This document shows positions 50,930 to 63,600 of a stretch of DNA of 64,000 nt, piece by piece. Source of the stretch: Maratus speciosus (taxonomy: Eukaryota > Arthropoda > Arachnida > Araneae > Salticidae); NCBI GenBank assembly GCA_963932465.1, contig OZ010795.1:474042806-474106805 (forward strand), in the 5' to 3' direction. Each line of letters opens with the position of its first letter. Positions within the stretch are counted from its first letter, which is position 1. Position numbers and translations under genes: made by a program. A model generated the notes under the pieces. The model was not told where the DNA came from. It was given only the letters and a program-made list of their open reading frames with translations, and made no database searches.

Positions 50930-52250
50930 TATGCGATAAAGAAATAAAACTCATTATTATTATAAAAGAGATCATTTTCGAAGGTGAAAATAAAACTTTC
51001 ATGTATTTTTTTTACTGGCCGCCCTTAAAATTTATGTTTGGGAAAGCATGCTAAGCATTGTATCATGTTACTTTTATTCATAATTTACTGTACTTGGACT
51101 TCCTTAAATATAATTAATATAATTCCTTAAACTAATATAATTAAAATAATATTAACAAAGTGAACTGACTGCAAGTACAGTTACAGTCAAAATATAGAAT
51201 AATACACTATACAGTTAAATAGGTAAAATTTCAAAATACAGATTAATTTACAAAAGCTATTTTAAAAATTAAAAATACATTTTAAGATAAAGAAAAATTA
51301 TTTAAAATACTTTAATTTCCAACTATGAATATTATTTTAATACTATCTACTATTTTGCGATGCGACATAAGCAATTTGATTTTCGCTTGAATAGTGTCGC
51401 CATCTCACGATAAATAATGACCTGACAAGCCAAAGGGGGCGATCGCCCCTCTTAAATCTGCCATTGCCTTCACAACAGCCATTTCTTTGCTCACTGACAA
51501 CACAGGGATGAAATTAGCCGTTTTTTCATTCGGGGGCAAACATGATCCCCCCCCCCCACCCCCCCGCAAAATAAATTTACAAAGAGAATTTTACCAAGTC
51601 TCTAACAGCCGACTTATTTTTATATTTAAAATGTGTAATCATAAACTTTTTAATACTGAACTACGTAATCAGCTTTGTCAAATATTGATTCCTTAAAACC
51701 TTGAAGACGGAGTTGAAAAAAATTCCGCTTTATACAGTATCCTTAAACCATATCATCCTTAGATTCTTCTATTTCGCATACCCCAGATAGGACGATTTTA
51801 ACCACACCGTACTAAACATAGACGTGAGAAAAATTGAAAAACAAAATCTTCATTTGGCACCGCTTTGGCCTTCCGTTCTGGCGCCCGGGGCACCTCCTCC
51901 CCCTTAATTTAGGACCTGCGACATGCGTAATGCATACAAGTCGAAAATAAACAAAACCGTCACGTGATCTAATCACCCAAGAAAAATCTGAGGGTGGTTA
52001 AAGAAGAAAGAGTGACACTTTCGCCGTTCTTAAACTAAAACTTAGGTGAGGGTACAGCGTCTAGAATACCTAGTATGGAAATATGCTAAACAAACAACGC
52101 TAAAAATGTGTATCCCTTAAATGTGCGACGATACTGCTAAAATCCCAAGTGTCGATTGCAGCGACATCTGTTCCATACTTGAACGATCACACTCTTTTGG
52201 GGGGCTGTCGAAGTCACTCTAGATACCGTCGCTGAACGTACCCTTTTAGT
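50930..52250. other. No gene recognised; repeat at 51009-51125
   Basis: The segment 51009-51125 is a diverged copy of 34225-34340. A GGGGGCGATCGCCCC palindrome is at about 51434. C-run at about 51547-51565. No supported gene. Confidence 0.4.
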
Positions 52251-52393
52251 TATAAAACCAGTTTTGGTGGTGGTCCCTAACATCAGAACACAAACACAGA
52301 AGAAGAAGACACAGGAACCCCTCCTTCCTGCATGCACATATGCCCCCTTCTTCTGTCGCCTTACCCTGTGGTTATTGCAGCGTGCTAATTTCA
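52250..52393 (+). promoter_or_regulatory. Speculative TATA box, first exon and splice donor
   Basis: TTATAAAACC near 52250, a transcribed-looking GC-balanced stretch, and a consensus donor CAG|GTAAGA at about 52393-52394 in a region where I find no transposon structure. No clear ORF bridges the donor. This is a suggestion of a host first exon, not a demonstration. Confidence 0.18.
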
Positions 52394-54483
52394 GGTAAGA
52401 AACAAAATTATTTCCCTTAATATTTTATGTACTTGTAATATTTGTTTAATTACTAATACTATTTCTTCGCTGCACGTGTTTATAATATTAATATTAGAAA
52501 TAATTATCTTTTGCCTACACGTGACATTGTTTATTTGTTTCTAATATTATTTCTTGTTTGCACGTGACATTGTTTATTTGTTTCTAACCTTTCCCTAGTT
52601 TTTAAGAGTTTTGTTTAGATTGTTTTCTTAACTTGCTTAGTTAAAATACCCGGATTTGTTTTTGTTTTTACTTCGATTGAGAATTTTATTAAAGTTTGCT
52701 TAAATATTTTTTCTTAAATAATAAAGTTAAAATTAGTTCTCCTGCTATGAAATTTTAATGACGTCATTTGTAACTAGTGCAACTTGTCGATTCAAAACAG
52801 CTAAGATCTGATTTTTCTGTGCTTGTCAAAATTAGAGTTTAACTTCAACCTTAACTTCAGTTTGTATTTATTCTAAAATTTTCTTATAAATGGACAACGG
52901 TGGGTTATTTTTTCTCTATATAATGTTATTTTTTAATTAGAATCTTTTAAAATTATATTTTTACATTCTAGAATGCTTATTTAATTCCTATAGCTATTTA
53001 ATAATGGTCCTATTTCAGATTTTGCTGAGCCTGCAAAGGTTATGATTCTTGTTGTCCCATAAAGTAGAGAAGTTTTTATTCTTGTATCAGTATGAGGTAT
53101 GTTTCTTAAAAAAGTTTTTTGCTTTAATTTTAGCGAAATTCTTTTTTTTTTTTTTTTGTAAAAATAACACTTGATTTATTGGTTGCTGTGCGTAATTATT
53201 TGATAATCAAATCAATCATGTAATTTGCTACTTGCAACATTTATTATATTTTCCATATCTTGTCTAAAGTATATTTTTATTAGTCTGATATTTGTAAACT
53301 GTTAATTTTTAAAGCTATATTCATTCATAATTGTTTAAATACTCATTTTTTATGCCTATTCTGTTTAGTTTGTGTCTCTCTTTCAACTCAGATCTTTGGT
53401 TAAGTTTGCCCCCCCCCCCCCCTCTGCTTTCAATTTTCAAGATTACAGTTATTACAAAGCAAAAAGTATATGAATTAAACTTTCTCTTTATAGTAATTTT
53501 TATTCCAATTACAAGAATGTAGCTTCTGTTTGTATGCTAGGTTTATTTAGGTCATGTCTAAAATGAGATCTTTGCAAAAGCAGGTGTAAATATTCATTAT
53601 TTTTCAAACATATACTCATATGCTTCAAAGTTTTCTCAGTTGATTGTTTCATTTTTTGCTGTAAGTGTAAGGTAAGTAAAACAGGCAGTACCTATGGTTC
53701 AAATTTTTTAAGTAGACTCCCCTTCTAACATTTTTAAATGGTGGGAATCGCAAATAGTTGGTAGGAGGAGGTAATAATACTATTTATTGTCTGCCGTTTT
53801 ATTTAAAAATTCTAAAATTATTATTCCCCCCACTTTTAATTCGCCTTTGATTCATGTATGAAAGTGTGCATTTTTAGGGGTAAAACGCCTCACAGAGTTT
53901 TAAAAGCATACTGTAATCTCTGCTTTTACCTATACCATTCTGCTTCATTAGTTAATCAAATTAACCACTTTTGTAAATAAACTTTTCAGAGCATAAATCC
54001 GTATTGTGTTTTTACCTTCTTTGGAATCCACTGCTATATTGAATCAAATTCTATTGACAAACAGGATTCATTAAAACAACAATAATTATTATTTAAAAAT
54101 TGAAAGAACACATTTTGTCACTTGTTTTCAAAATTTGTTTTATCGATAATACAATACTATTTAAGCTATAGATATTGCCATTTCCTGTTGCGCTCACGGC
54201 TTGGGTACTGTAGGATATGTACACTGAAGAGTCTTTTAATTATATAATATTTATTTGAATCTTTTTCAAAATGAGACTGGATCATCAATTCCTGCGAAAA
54301 AACGAAACATATGAATGCTGTATAGTAAGTAGAGTTGTGTCTCAAAAACATTCTTTTTTGGGGGAGGCGGGCTTTCTACTATCCCTAACACCAAGTCATT
54401 TTCTCAAATAAAAGTATATTATTGAAAAAGATGGACATAAATTTTTTTTCCCCCTAAACTAAAAAAAAAAGTTACTTCAAATA
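52394..54483. other. Unassigned, non-repetitive-looking stretch
   Basis: AT-rich with a pyrimidine/AG site around 53010-53018 and a C-run near 53409-53422. The plus frame 53331-53522 is membrane-like in composition but AT-driven. No gene supported. Confidence 0.3.
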
Positions 54484-56150
54484 GGGTCACCCGGGGTAAT
54501 TCCTGGTTACAGTCCTTTTTATGTTTTAAGAACACTTCACCAAAATGAAAAAAAATCATAGCGGTACTCTGAACTATCCTCATTGGAATTTATTACTTAA
54601 TTATGAGTTTATTGTTTATTTATTTTGAGAAAAAAATCTTTTTGAAATGGCTTGCTAAATTTCTGTAAAATAACATTGGCCTTAGTTATGATACAGTTTT
54701 ACAAAGATCTTTGTCACATCTCAAATTTTAAATATTTTTCTTTCTTTTCTTTTTGGTTCAATTACCAACTACTTTAGCTATTAAAAAATAGTCTTGAAAT
54801 TTTTTATACTATTTTAAATAATTTACAAATGTTGGTCAAATACTGCCCCATGTATCTTGGGTAAATCTTGGTCACTGGGGTAATTCCTGGTCAATGTTTT
54901 TATCATCATTTAATTCCTTTTTATTGTCATATTTAGTGATTTTAATCGTCGCAAATCCTTTGAGAGTTAACTGCAACCACACTGTTCGCCACATTTTAGT
55001 TAATTGTAATTCTTTATAAAATAGTCACCCGTGGTAATTCCTGGTCAATGAGTCTCTGAGGTAATTCTTGATCATTTTCGCTTTTGTTATAAAAATGACA
55101 ATTTAGGAAACTGTAAAAAATCTCAAAGATACTCTGAATCCTTTGCTTTGAAATAAATGCCTTAATTATTGATTTAGTTGAAATTAAATATTAAAAAAAA
55201 TTATATTCAAAACTGCTTGTCAAATTTCTGCAAAACATCGATCTTGATTTTTACACATTTTACAACAGATCATTGTCATTCTTGAAGTTATAATTATTTT
55301 ATTTCAACTAGTGACATATCACAGTCTTTAAAAAAACATTATAAAATTTTCCTCTACTATATTAAACACTTTTAAAAGAAGAAAACAGTAAGTGTTCAGA
55401 GAATAAGACCCACTCTATGACTGAAAAATTTAAGTAAAAATACTATCTCATTGCAAAATGGTGCATAAAAATATACATAATGCAATAGAGGAACTTAATT
55501 ATTATGCTGTGTATTATATTAAAGGTCTGTATTGAAAATTTCTTGAAAAGGGATCCAAAAACTTCAGTTGACCTAAATAAAATAAAATTGATAACAAACG
55601 TTGTTATATTTTTTATGGACCAATAAATTTGCAAGTTATTAATAAATCCATTCACAGTGGATACTAAAGAAGCAATAAATACTGCTTATAAATGTTATAA
55701 AGATGCATAAAAAGTCTTTGCTAATTAATGTTTTGTAAAAGGTACAAAAGTCTTTTGCACATCAAATAACTTTGTATTTATGCCCAAAACAAAGTCTATG
55801 CTTTATTATTCCACAATTATGAGATGAACAAAACTTTTAGAAGATTGATTCTGCTTATTTTATTACTCAGTCATAAAATAAATTAACTGTACTACTTTAT
55901 TTACATGGAAAAGGATGCTGACCGATAATTATCCCGGAAATGACCAAGAATTACCCCATTTCTGGGGTAATTCTTGGTCATTTAAAAATAATAATTTTAA
56001 TTATAAGTGCATATATATTTAAGTAAGCATTTTATAATATAGCCATGAGAGGGGGGTTATTCCACAAAAAAATTGGGAACAATATGTTTAATAGTTTTTA
56101 TAATAATTAGATGTTGATGCTTTTTGACCAGGAATTACCCCGGGTGACCC
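54484..56150. mobile_element. TA-flanked pogo-like element, 1667 bp
   Basis: Left terminus GGGTCACCCGGGGTAATTCC and right terminus are perfect complements over at least 24 bp. TA at 54482-54483 and 56151-56152. Internal copies of GGGGTAATTCCTGGTCA lie near 54875, 55030, 55060 and, inverted and direct, 55930-55980. No transposase frame. Grouping with pogo-like elements rests on the TA duplication and the architecture shared with 25647-26993. Confidence 0.85.
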
Positions 56151-56719
56151 TATGAAAAATAATTAAAATATATTTTTATAATAGTAAATGTTATTTCATG
56201 TAAAATCTGGATGTAATCATGTTCTAAAATCTATAATTCATTTAAAGAAATTTCAATTATTTTTATTGATTAAGCAATTGATTTTATAAATAGTATCCAT
56301 AAAATTAGGTCATCTAAAATTGATGTGAATGATAAACCCATTATGCAGTTAAATCAAATATAAAACACCATTTACTTTAAAACAGCCTGATAAATCAGCA
56401 CAAAACAAAATATTTAATAAAATTAAATAAACTACAGATTTTTATTAAATTAATAGTGTGGAATTAATATTAACACATTGGCATGTAGTTGCCTGCCATC
56501 CTCCTAATGAAAATAGTAAGTAAGTAGAGGTTTATGTACAACAAATTTTAATTAAAATTTGTATAATAAATACCTTAATTTAAAAATGGACTTTATATAT
56601 CTTAGGCATACATATTAATTACATGCACACCCACCGTAAGCGCCGCACCAATGAAAATCTGTTTTTTAAAAAAATTTATCAACATTAAGCCCCGCACCCA
56701 AGGAACTGATATTTGTACA

Positions 56720-57060
56720 ATCTAAATTCCGGAATTGTTTCGGCCGCGACTTTTCCGGATTTTAGAGGTCTTGAAATATCGTATAGAGACACTTAGAGGT
56801 CTGTACGGGCCGAAATTTCTAGGTCGGGACTGCCCGACTCGTAGAAAAAAAATTCGGCCCAGGACTGCCCAACTCGCAGAAAAAATTCGGCACGGGCCTG
56901 ACCGATACAAAAATTAAAAGTTCGGTCCGGCCCATACAAAAGAAATACTGGCCTAACCTGGTAAAAAAAAATTAAAAGTTCGGCCCGAGACTGGCTCGGA
57001 AAAAAGTTAAAATCTCGGCCGCCCAGCCCGAGTGAATTTCTTCAAAACATTAATGAAGTG
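56720..57060. repeat. Degenerate CGGCCCG/GACTGGC repeats
   Basis: Irregular repetition of TTCGGCCCG, GGGACTGCCCGACTCG and AAAAATT. Similar degenerate runs are found at 59270-59690 (CCCGAACC type) and 61730-61980, inside and beyond the large palindrome. Confidence 0.5.
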
Positions 57061-57070
57061 CTGCATGCTG

Positions 57071-60000
57071 TGATATATATGTCGTAGGCTAATTGAGAAA
57101 TCCGGCTCTTTGCAAACAGCCTAGGCTCTTTGCAAAGAGCCGGGCTAATTGGAGAATCCTTCTCCCTTTTTCCAATTAGCCTAATATTTTTCAGGCTTAT
57201 TGCAAAGAGCCTAGAAAGCGTTAGGCTAATTGAAAAATGACCACTTATTATCCGATCAGGATGATATTTTTAGCTCACAGGCTATCAAAGCCTGGGAGCT
57301 TATGTACCCGCCGATTCTGTATGTACGTGTGTACGTACGTATGTACGTAACGCGATAACTCTTGATAGAAATATCCGATTTGCTTCAAAAAAAAATTTCT
57401 AGGTTCATTCTGATAAGGTGCTTCCCTGATTATTTTTTGGGGTTCATTGGTTAAGGATAAAGAGGGAAAAGGAGGGCTACCCCCCCCCCCCCCTTAATTT
57501 ATATAAATGGGCTTTTCATGCAGAAATATTTGATTTGCTCCAAATTTGGTATACCGGTTTGTGTTAAGGAGCTTCCCTCATTAGATTTGGAAGCTCATTA
57601 TTTAAGTATAAAGGGGGGAAAGGGGGGGCTACCCCCTTAATTTAGATAAATCGGTTTTTCATGATGAATTACTCGATTTGCTCCAAATTTGGTATACCGG
57701 TTTATTAAGTTAAGGAGCTGCCTTGATTAGATTTGGAGGTTCATTTGTTACATATAAAGGGAGGAAAGGGGGCTAGTGTCCCCTTAATTTAGATAAATGG
57801 GTATTTCATACAGAATTATCCGATTTGCTTCAAATTTGATATACCAGTTTATTACGATATGGCTTCCTTCATTTGATTTGGAGGTTCATTGGTTAAGTAT
57901 AAAAGGGGGAAAGGGGGGCAATTGCCCCTCCCCTTAATTTAGATAAATGGGTTTTCATGCAGAATTATCTGATTTGCTATAAACTTGGTATACCGGTTAA
58001 TTATGTTAAGCAGCTTCCCTGATTACATTTGGAAGATCATTATTATGTATAAAAGGGGGAAAGGGGGCAATTGCCTCTCCCCTTAATTTAGATAAATGCG
58101 TTTTTCATGTAGAATTATTCGATTAGCTTAAATTTGGTATACTGGTTTATTATGTTAAGGAGATGGCTTGATTAGATTTGGAGGTTCATTAGTTAAGTAT
58201 AAAGGGAGGAAAGGGGGGGGGGTACCCCCCCTTAAATTAGGTAAATGGGTTTTTAATGCAAAATTATTCGATTTGCTCCAAATTTGGTATACCGGTTTAT
58301 TATGTTAAGGAGCTTCGCTGATTAGATTTGGAGGTTCATTAGTTAAGTATAAAGGGAGGAAAGGGGGGCTAGCCCCCCCCCCTTAATTTAGATAAATGGG
58401 TTTTTCATGCAGAGTTATTCGATTTGCTCCAAATTACGTATACCGGTTTATTATGTTAAGGAGATTCCCTAATTAGATTTGGAGGTTCATTATTTAAGTA
58501 TAAAGGGAGGAAAGATGGGCTAGACACCCCCCCCCCCCCTTAATTTAGATAAATGGATTTTTCATGCAGAGTTATTCGATTTGCTCCAAATTTCGTATAC
58601 AGGTTTATTATGTTAAGGAGCTGCCTTGATTAGATTTGGAGATTTATTGGTTAAATATAAAGGAGGGACAGGGGCTAGTGTCCCCTTAATTTATATAAAT
58701 GGGTTTTTCATACAGAATTATTCGATTTGCTTCAAATTTGATATACCAGTTTATTACGATATGGCTTCCTTCATTTGATTTGGAGGTTCATTGGTTAAGT
58801 ATAAAAGGAAGAAAGGGGGCAATTGCCCCTCTCCTTAATTTAGATAAATGTGTTTTCATGCACAATTATCTAATTTAGTTTAATTTTTTTTTCTAGGTTC
58901 ATTCTAATAAGGGGCTTTTCTGATTAGATTTGAAAGTTCATTGGTTCAGCATAAAGGGAGAAATGGGGGAGCTAATCCCTCCCCCCCCCTTAATTTAGTG
59001 AAATGGTTTTTTCATGCAGAATTATCTGATTTGCTTCAAATTTTGTATACCAGTTTATTATGTTAAGTAGCTTCCCTGATTAGATTTGGAGGTTTTTTGG
59101 TTAAGTAGAAAGGGGGGCAACGGGGACTAATACCTTCATTTATTTTTCGAGGGGCATTATTCTTTGAAATAAGAGTATAATATACAATTAGTGTGAATAG
59201 CCTGTGAGTTCAATGCCATCAGTTTCACTGGGCAATTTTCTTTTTATTAGGTTTATTAACGCATAACACTACCCAAACCCGAAAAATAAATTACAACAGA
59301 CCGTACCCCGATCCGAGCAAGACAAAATAATTTGAGTCTACATGCAACCCGACCCGAACCTGAGAGTTCCATTTGAAAAAACCCGAAATCCCGAATCAAA
59401 TCTGATAACCGACAAAAATTTTCCAAAGATCCATAACCGGATCCGAACAAGACAAATTAGTTTCCGTGGACACGCAACGCTACCAGAACCTAAAAATTCC
59501 ATTCGAAGTCAACCTGAAACCCGTCCCGAACCAAATCTTAACCGACAAAAATATTCCAAAGAACTATAACCCGATGCAAGCCAGACAAATTAATCTCCGT
59601 CCACAGGCAACCCGATCCGAACCTGAAAGTTCTAACTGAACTCAATCCGAAACCTGGTTGTGGTCGGTTTTCGGGTTGACTTCACGTGGAACCTTCAAGT
59701 TCGGATCCGGTTAAAAAAATTAAACTAAATCAGATAATTCTGCATGAAAACCCATTTATCTAAATTAAGGGGAGGGGCAATTGTCCCCCTTTCCGCCCTT
59801 TTATACTTAACCAATGAATCTCTAAATCAAATGAAGGAAGCCATATCGTAATAAACTGGTATATCAAATTTGCAGCAAATCGAATAATTCTGTATGAAAA
59901 ACCCATTTATCTAAATTAAGGGGACACTAGCCCCTGTCCCTCCTTTATACTTAATCAATAAATCTCCAAATCTAATCAAGGCAGCTCCTTAACATAATAA

Positions 60001-61374
60001 ACCGGTATACGAAATTTGGAGCAGATCGAATAACTCTGCATGAAAAACCCATTTATCTAAATTAAGGGGGGGTGGGTCTAGCCCCCCTTTCCTCCCTTTA
60101 TACCTAACTAATGAACCTCCAAATCTAATCAGGGAAGCTCCTTAACATAATAAACCGGTATACAAAATTTGGAGCAAATCGAATAACTCTGCATGAAAAA
60201 CCCATCTAAATTAAGGGGGGGGGTCTAGCCTCCCTTTCCTCCCTTTATACTTAACTAATGAACTTCCAAATCTAATCAGGGAAGCTCCGTAACATAATAA
60301 ACCGGTATACCAATCTTGGAGCAAATCGAATAATTTTGCATTAAAAACCCATTTACCTAAATTAAGGGGGGTCTCCCCCCCCCTTTCCTCCCTTTATATT
60401 TAACTAATGAACCTCCAAATCTAATTAAGCCATCTCCTTAACATAATAAACCAGTATACCAAATTTGTGCTAATCGAATAATTCTACATGAAAAACACAT
60501 TTATCTAAATTAAGGGGAGAGGCAATTGTCCCCCTTTCCCCCCTTTATACACAATAATGATCTTCCAAATGTAATCAGGGAATCTGCTTAACATAATTAA
60601 CCGGTATACCAAATTTATTGCAAATCGCATACTTCTGCATGAAAAACCCATTTATCTAAATTACGGGGAGGGGATAGCCCCCCCTTTCCTCCTTTTATAT
60701 GTAACTAATGAACCCCCAAATCTAATCAAGGCAGCTCCTTAACTTAATAAACCGGTATACCAAATTTGGAGCAAGTCGAATAATTCATCCTGAAAAACCG
60801 ATTTATCTAAATTAAGGGGGGTAGCCCCCCTTTCCCCCTTTATACTTAAATAATGATCTTCCAAATCTAATCTGGGAAGTTCCTTAACACAATAAACCGT
60901 TATACCAAATTTGGAGCAAATCGAATATTTCTGCATGAAAAACCCATTTATATAAATTAAGGGGAGGGGACTAGCCCCCTTTTCCCAGTTTATCCTGAAC
61001 CAATGAACCCCAAAAACTAATCAGGGAAGCACCTTATCAGAATGAACCTAGAAAAAAAATTTGAAGCAAATCGGATATTTCTATCAAGAGTTATCGTGTT
61101 ACGTACGTACGTACGTACACACGTACATACAGAATCGGCGGGCACATAAGCTCTCAGGCTTTGATAGCCTGTGAGCTAAAAATATCACCCTGATCGGATA
61201 ATAAGTTGTCATTTTTCAATTAGCCTAACGCTTTCTAGGCTCATTGCAATAAGCCTGAAAAATATCAGGCTAATTGGAAAAAGGGAGATGGATTCTCCAA
61301 TTAGCCTGGCTCTTCGCAAAGAGCCTAGGCTGTTTGCAAAGAGCCGGATTTCTCAATTAGCCTACGACATATAT
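57071..61374. repeat. 4.3-kb inverted duplication
   Basis: The left arm 57071-58892 begins ATATATGTCGTAGGCTAATT. The right arm 59712-61374 ends in its complement AATTAGCCTACGACATATAT. Both arms hold the hairpin AGCTCACAGGCTATC, (TACG)n and ~150-bp minisatellite units, in opposite orientation. An 819-bp spacer (58893-59711) carries the end of the left element and CCCGAACC-type degenerate repeats. Outer ends include GGCTCTTTGCAAAGAGCC palindromes. Confidence 0.85.
57272..59235 (+). mobile_element. Second copy of the hairpin/minisatellite element
   Basis: Starts TTTAGCTCACAGGCTATC and ends AGTTTCACTGGGCAATTTTC, matching the 25574-29410 element at both ends. It contains about twelve ~150-bp units and no interrupting element. 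The inverted partner 59712-61180 lacks the right terminus. Confidence 0.7.
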
Positions 61375-62060
61375 ATTTTTTTTAATGACTCTATTTCTTG
61401 TATTTAAATGTTTCAGTTATCATTACTATTGCTAATCAATATTCTATGTATTGAAGTGTTAAAAATCTGAAAAATGTTATACAGTAAAATCTGCTAAGAC
61501 TGAATTGCATAAAAAAGGGAAAAAAAGCGTTATAGACAAGATCCTCAACATGTTGTTCAGTTTAAAACAGAATTCCATCATAGGCAGGTTTCTTTTCACT
61601 CGTTTTATTTTATTTTAATTTAGCCATACTTTAATAAGCATATGAAATCTACTACTCTTTAAAAAGAATAAATTTTAATGTTTAATTGTAGAATAATGGC
61701 GATTTAAAAATGTATGCATTTTTTGCAAACATTTTTGATCCAGGCCTAATTTTACTGACCTTTGAACGGACCAGGCCATGGCGAGACAATGATTTTCATA
61801 CGGGCTTTGTCAAAACTTGGACTGAAAGTTTTGGATTGTGAAGACTAGAAATGAAACCAGTCCAGTGTACAGAAAAAAATAAGTTAGATCCGGCCCGATC
61901 TTTCAGGAAAAAAGTAATGCTCTAACCCGGCTCGGACAGAACCTTCAGAAAAGAGTATGGTCCAGCCTGTGCAGATCTCACACTGCCGAAGCCACTTTAG
62001 GATAAAGATGAAAATAAGCAGTCGCCACTCGGCGACTAAAAATATGGAAAATACCGGCCA
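61375..62060. other. No gene recognised
   Basis: AT-rich. From about 61730, degenerate GGCCCGATC / CCGGCTCGGACAG phrases resemble 56720-57060. Confidence 0.4.
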
Positions 62061-63600
62061 AATGCAGGATTTTCCAAAGGGATTTTGTCAAAGAGTCGCG
62101 GGGAAAAAACCCACGAATTTTGTCAAATGATCCCGAAAATACCCAAATATCATCTATAGATTGTGAAAAAAAACGAATTTGGTCAAAGAATCTCTCAGAA
62201 ACCCAAATTTAGTCAAGTGATCGCAGAAAAAATGCAGATATCGTGAATGGATCGCGGAAAAAATGCAAATATCATCAATAGATCGCAAAACACAAACGCT
62301 AATTTTGTCAAAGAATTGCGGAAAAAAAACCAAGAATTTCGTCAAAAGATCGCGTAAAAATGCACATTTCGTCAAAAGATTACGGATAAAAATGTAAATT
62401 TCGTCAAAGAATCGCGAAAAAACCCAAATATCGTGAATGGATCGCGGAAAAAACACAAATATCGTCAATAGATTGCAGAACAACGCAAATATCATCAATA
62501 GATCGCAGAAAAAATGCAAATATCGTCAATAGATCGCAGAAAAAATGCAAACATCTTCCATAAATCGCGATTTTCGTCAACTAATCGCAAAAAACGAGAG
62601 TTTTGTTAAAAGATCGCCAAAAAACTGCACATTTTGTCAAAGGATCATAGAAAAACCTGTATTTCGTCAAAGAATCGCGAAAAAAAAAAAGTAGAATATC
62701 GTCAATAAATCACAGAAAAATGCAAAATATCGTCAATAAATCGCAGAAAGATGCAAAATATCGTCAATAAATCGCAGAAAGATGCAAAATATCGTCAATA
62801 AATCGCAGAAAGATGCAAAATATCGTCAATAAATCGCAGAAAGATGCAAAATATCGTCAATAAATCGCAGAAGAAACGCAAAATATCGTCAATGAATCGC
62901 AGAAGAAACGCAAAATATCGTCAATGAATCGCAGAAGAAACGCAAAATATCGTCAATGAATCGCAGAAGAAACGCAAAATATCGTCAATGAATCGCAGAA
63001 GAAACGCAAAATATCGTCAATGAATCGCAGAAGAAACGCAAAATATCGTCAATGAATTGCAGAAGAAACGCAAAATATCGTCAATGAATCGCAGAAGAAA
63101 CGCAAAATATCGTCAATGAATCGCAGAAGAAACGCAAAATATCGTCAATGAATCGCAGAAGAAACGCAAAATATCGTCAATGAATCGCAGAAGAAACGCA
63201 AAATATCGTCAATGAATCGCAGAAGAAACGCAAAATATCGTCAATGAATCGCAGAAGAAACGCAAAATATTGTCAATGAATCGCAGAAGAAACGCAAAAT
63301 ATCGTCAATGAATCGTGGAAGAAACGCAATATATCGTCAATGGATCGCAAAAAAAACACGAATTTTGTCAATAGATCACAGAAAAAACCCGAATTTTGTC
63401 GAAGAATCGCGTAAAAGAGATAATTTCGTCAAAGAATCGCAACAACAAGCGCGAATTTCATCAAAAAATTACGAAAAAAGTGCGCGTTTTGACAAAAGAT
63501 CGTGAAAAAAATGCACATTTTGTCAAAGGATCGTGGAAGAAACAAAAACATCGCCAATAGATCGCAGAAAAACGCGAATTTTGTTAAAGTATCATGTAAA
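62060..63600. repeat. 31/32-bp minisatellite
   Basis: Flanks are diverged units of the form TCGTCAAAGAATCGCGAAAA. From about 62700 units become regular: first 31 bp (AAATCGCAGAAAGATGC...), then about 13 near-identical 32-bp units (ATATCGTCAATGAATCGCAG, AAGAAACGCAAA) to about 63330, then diverged again. Homogeneous centre and eroded edges are typical of unequal exchange or slippage. There are no spacers between units, so it is not CRISPR-like. Confidence 0.95.

Noticed and set aside
62700..63330. Regular 32-bp repeats, CRISPR-like at first sight
   Set aside because: Units abut directly with no unique spacers, in a eukaryotic context. It is a minisatellite.
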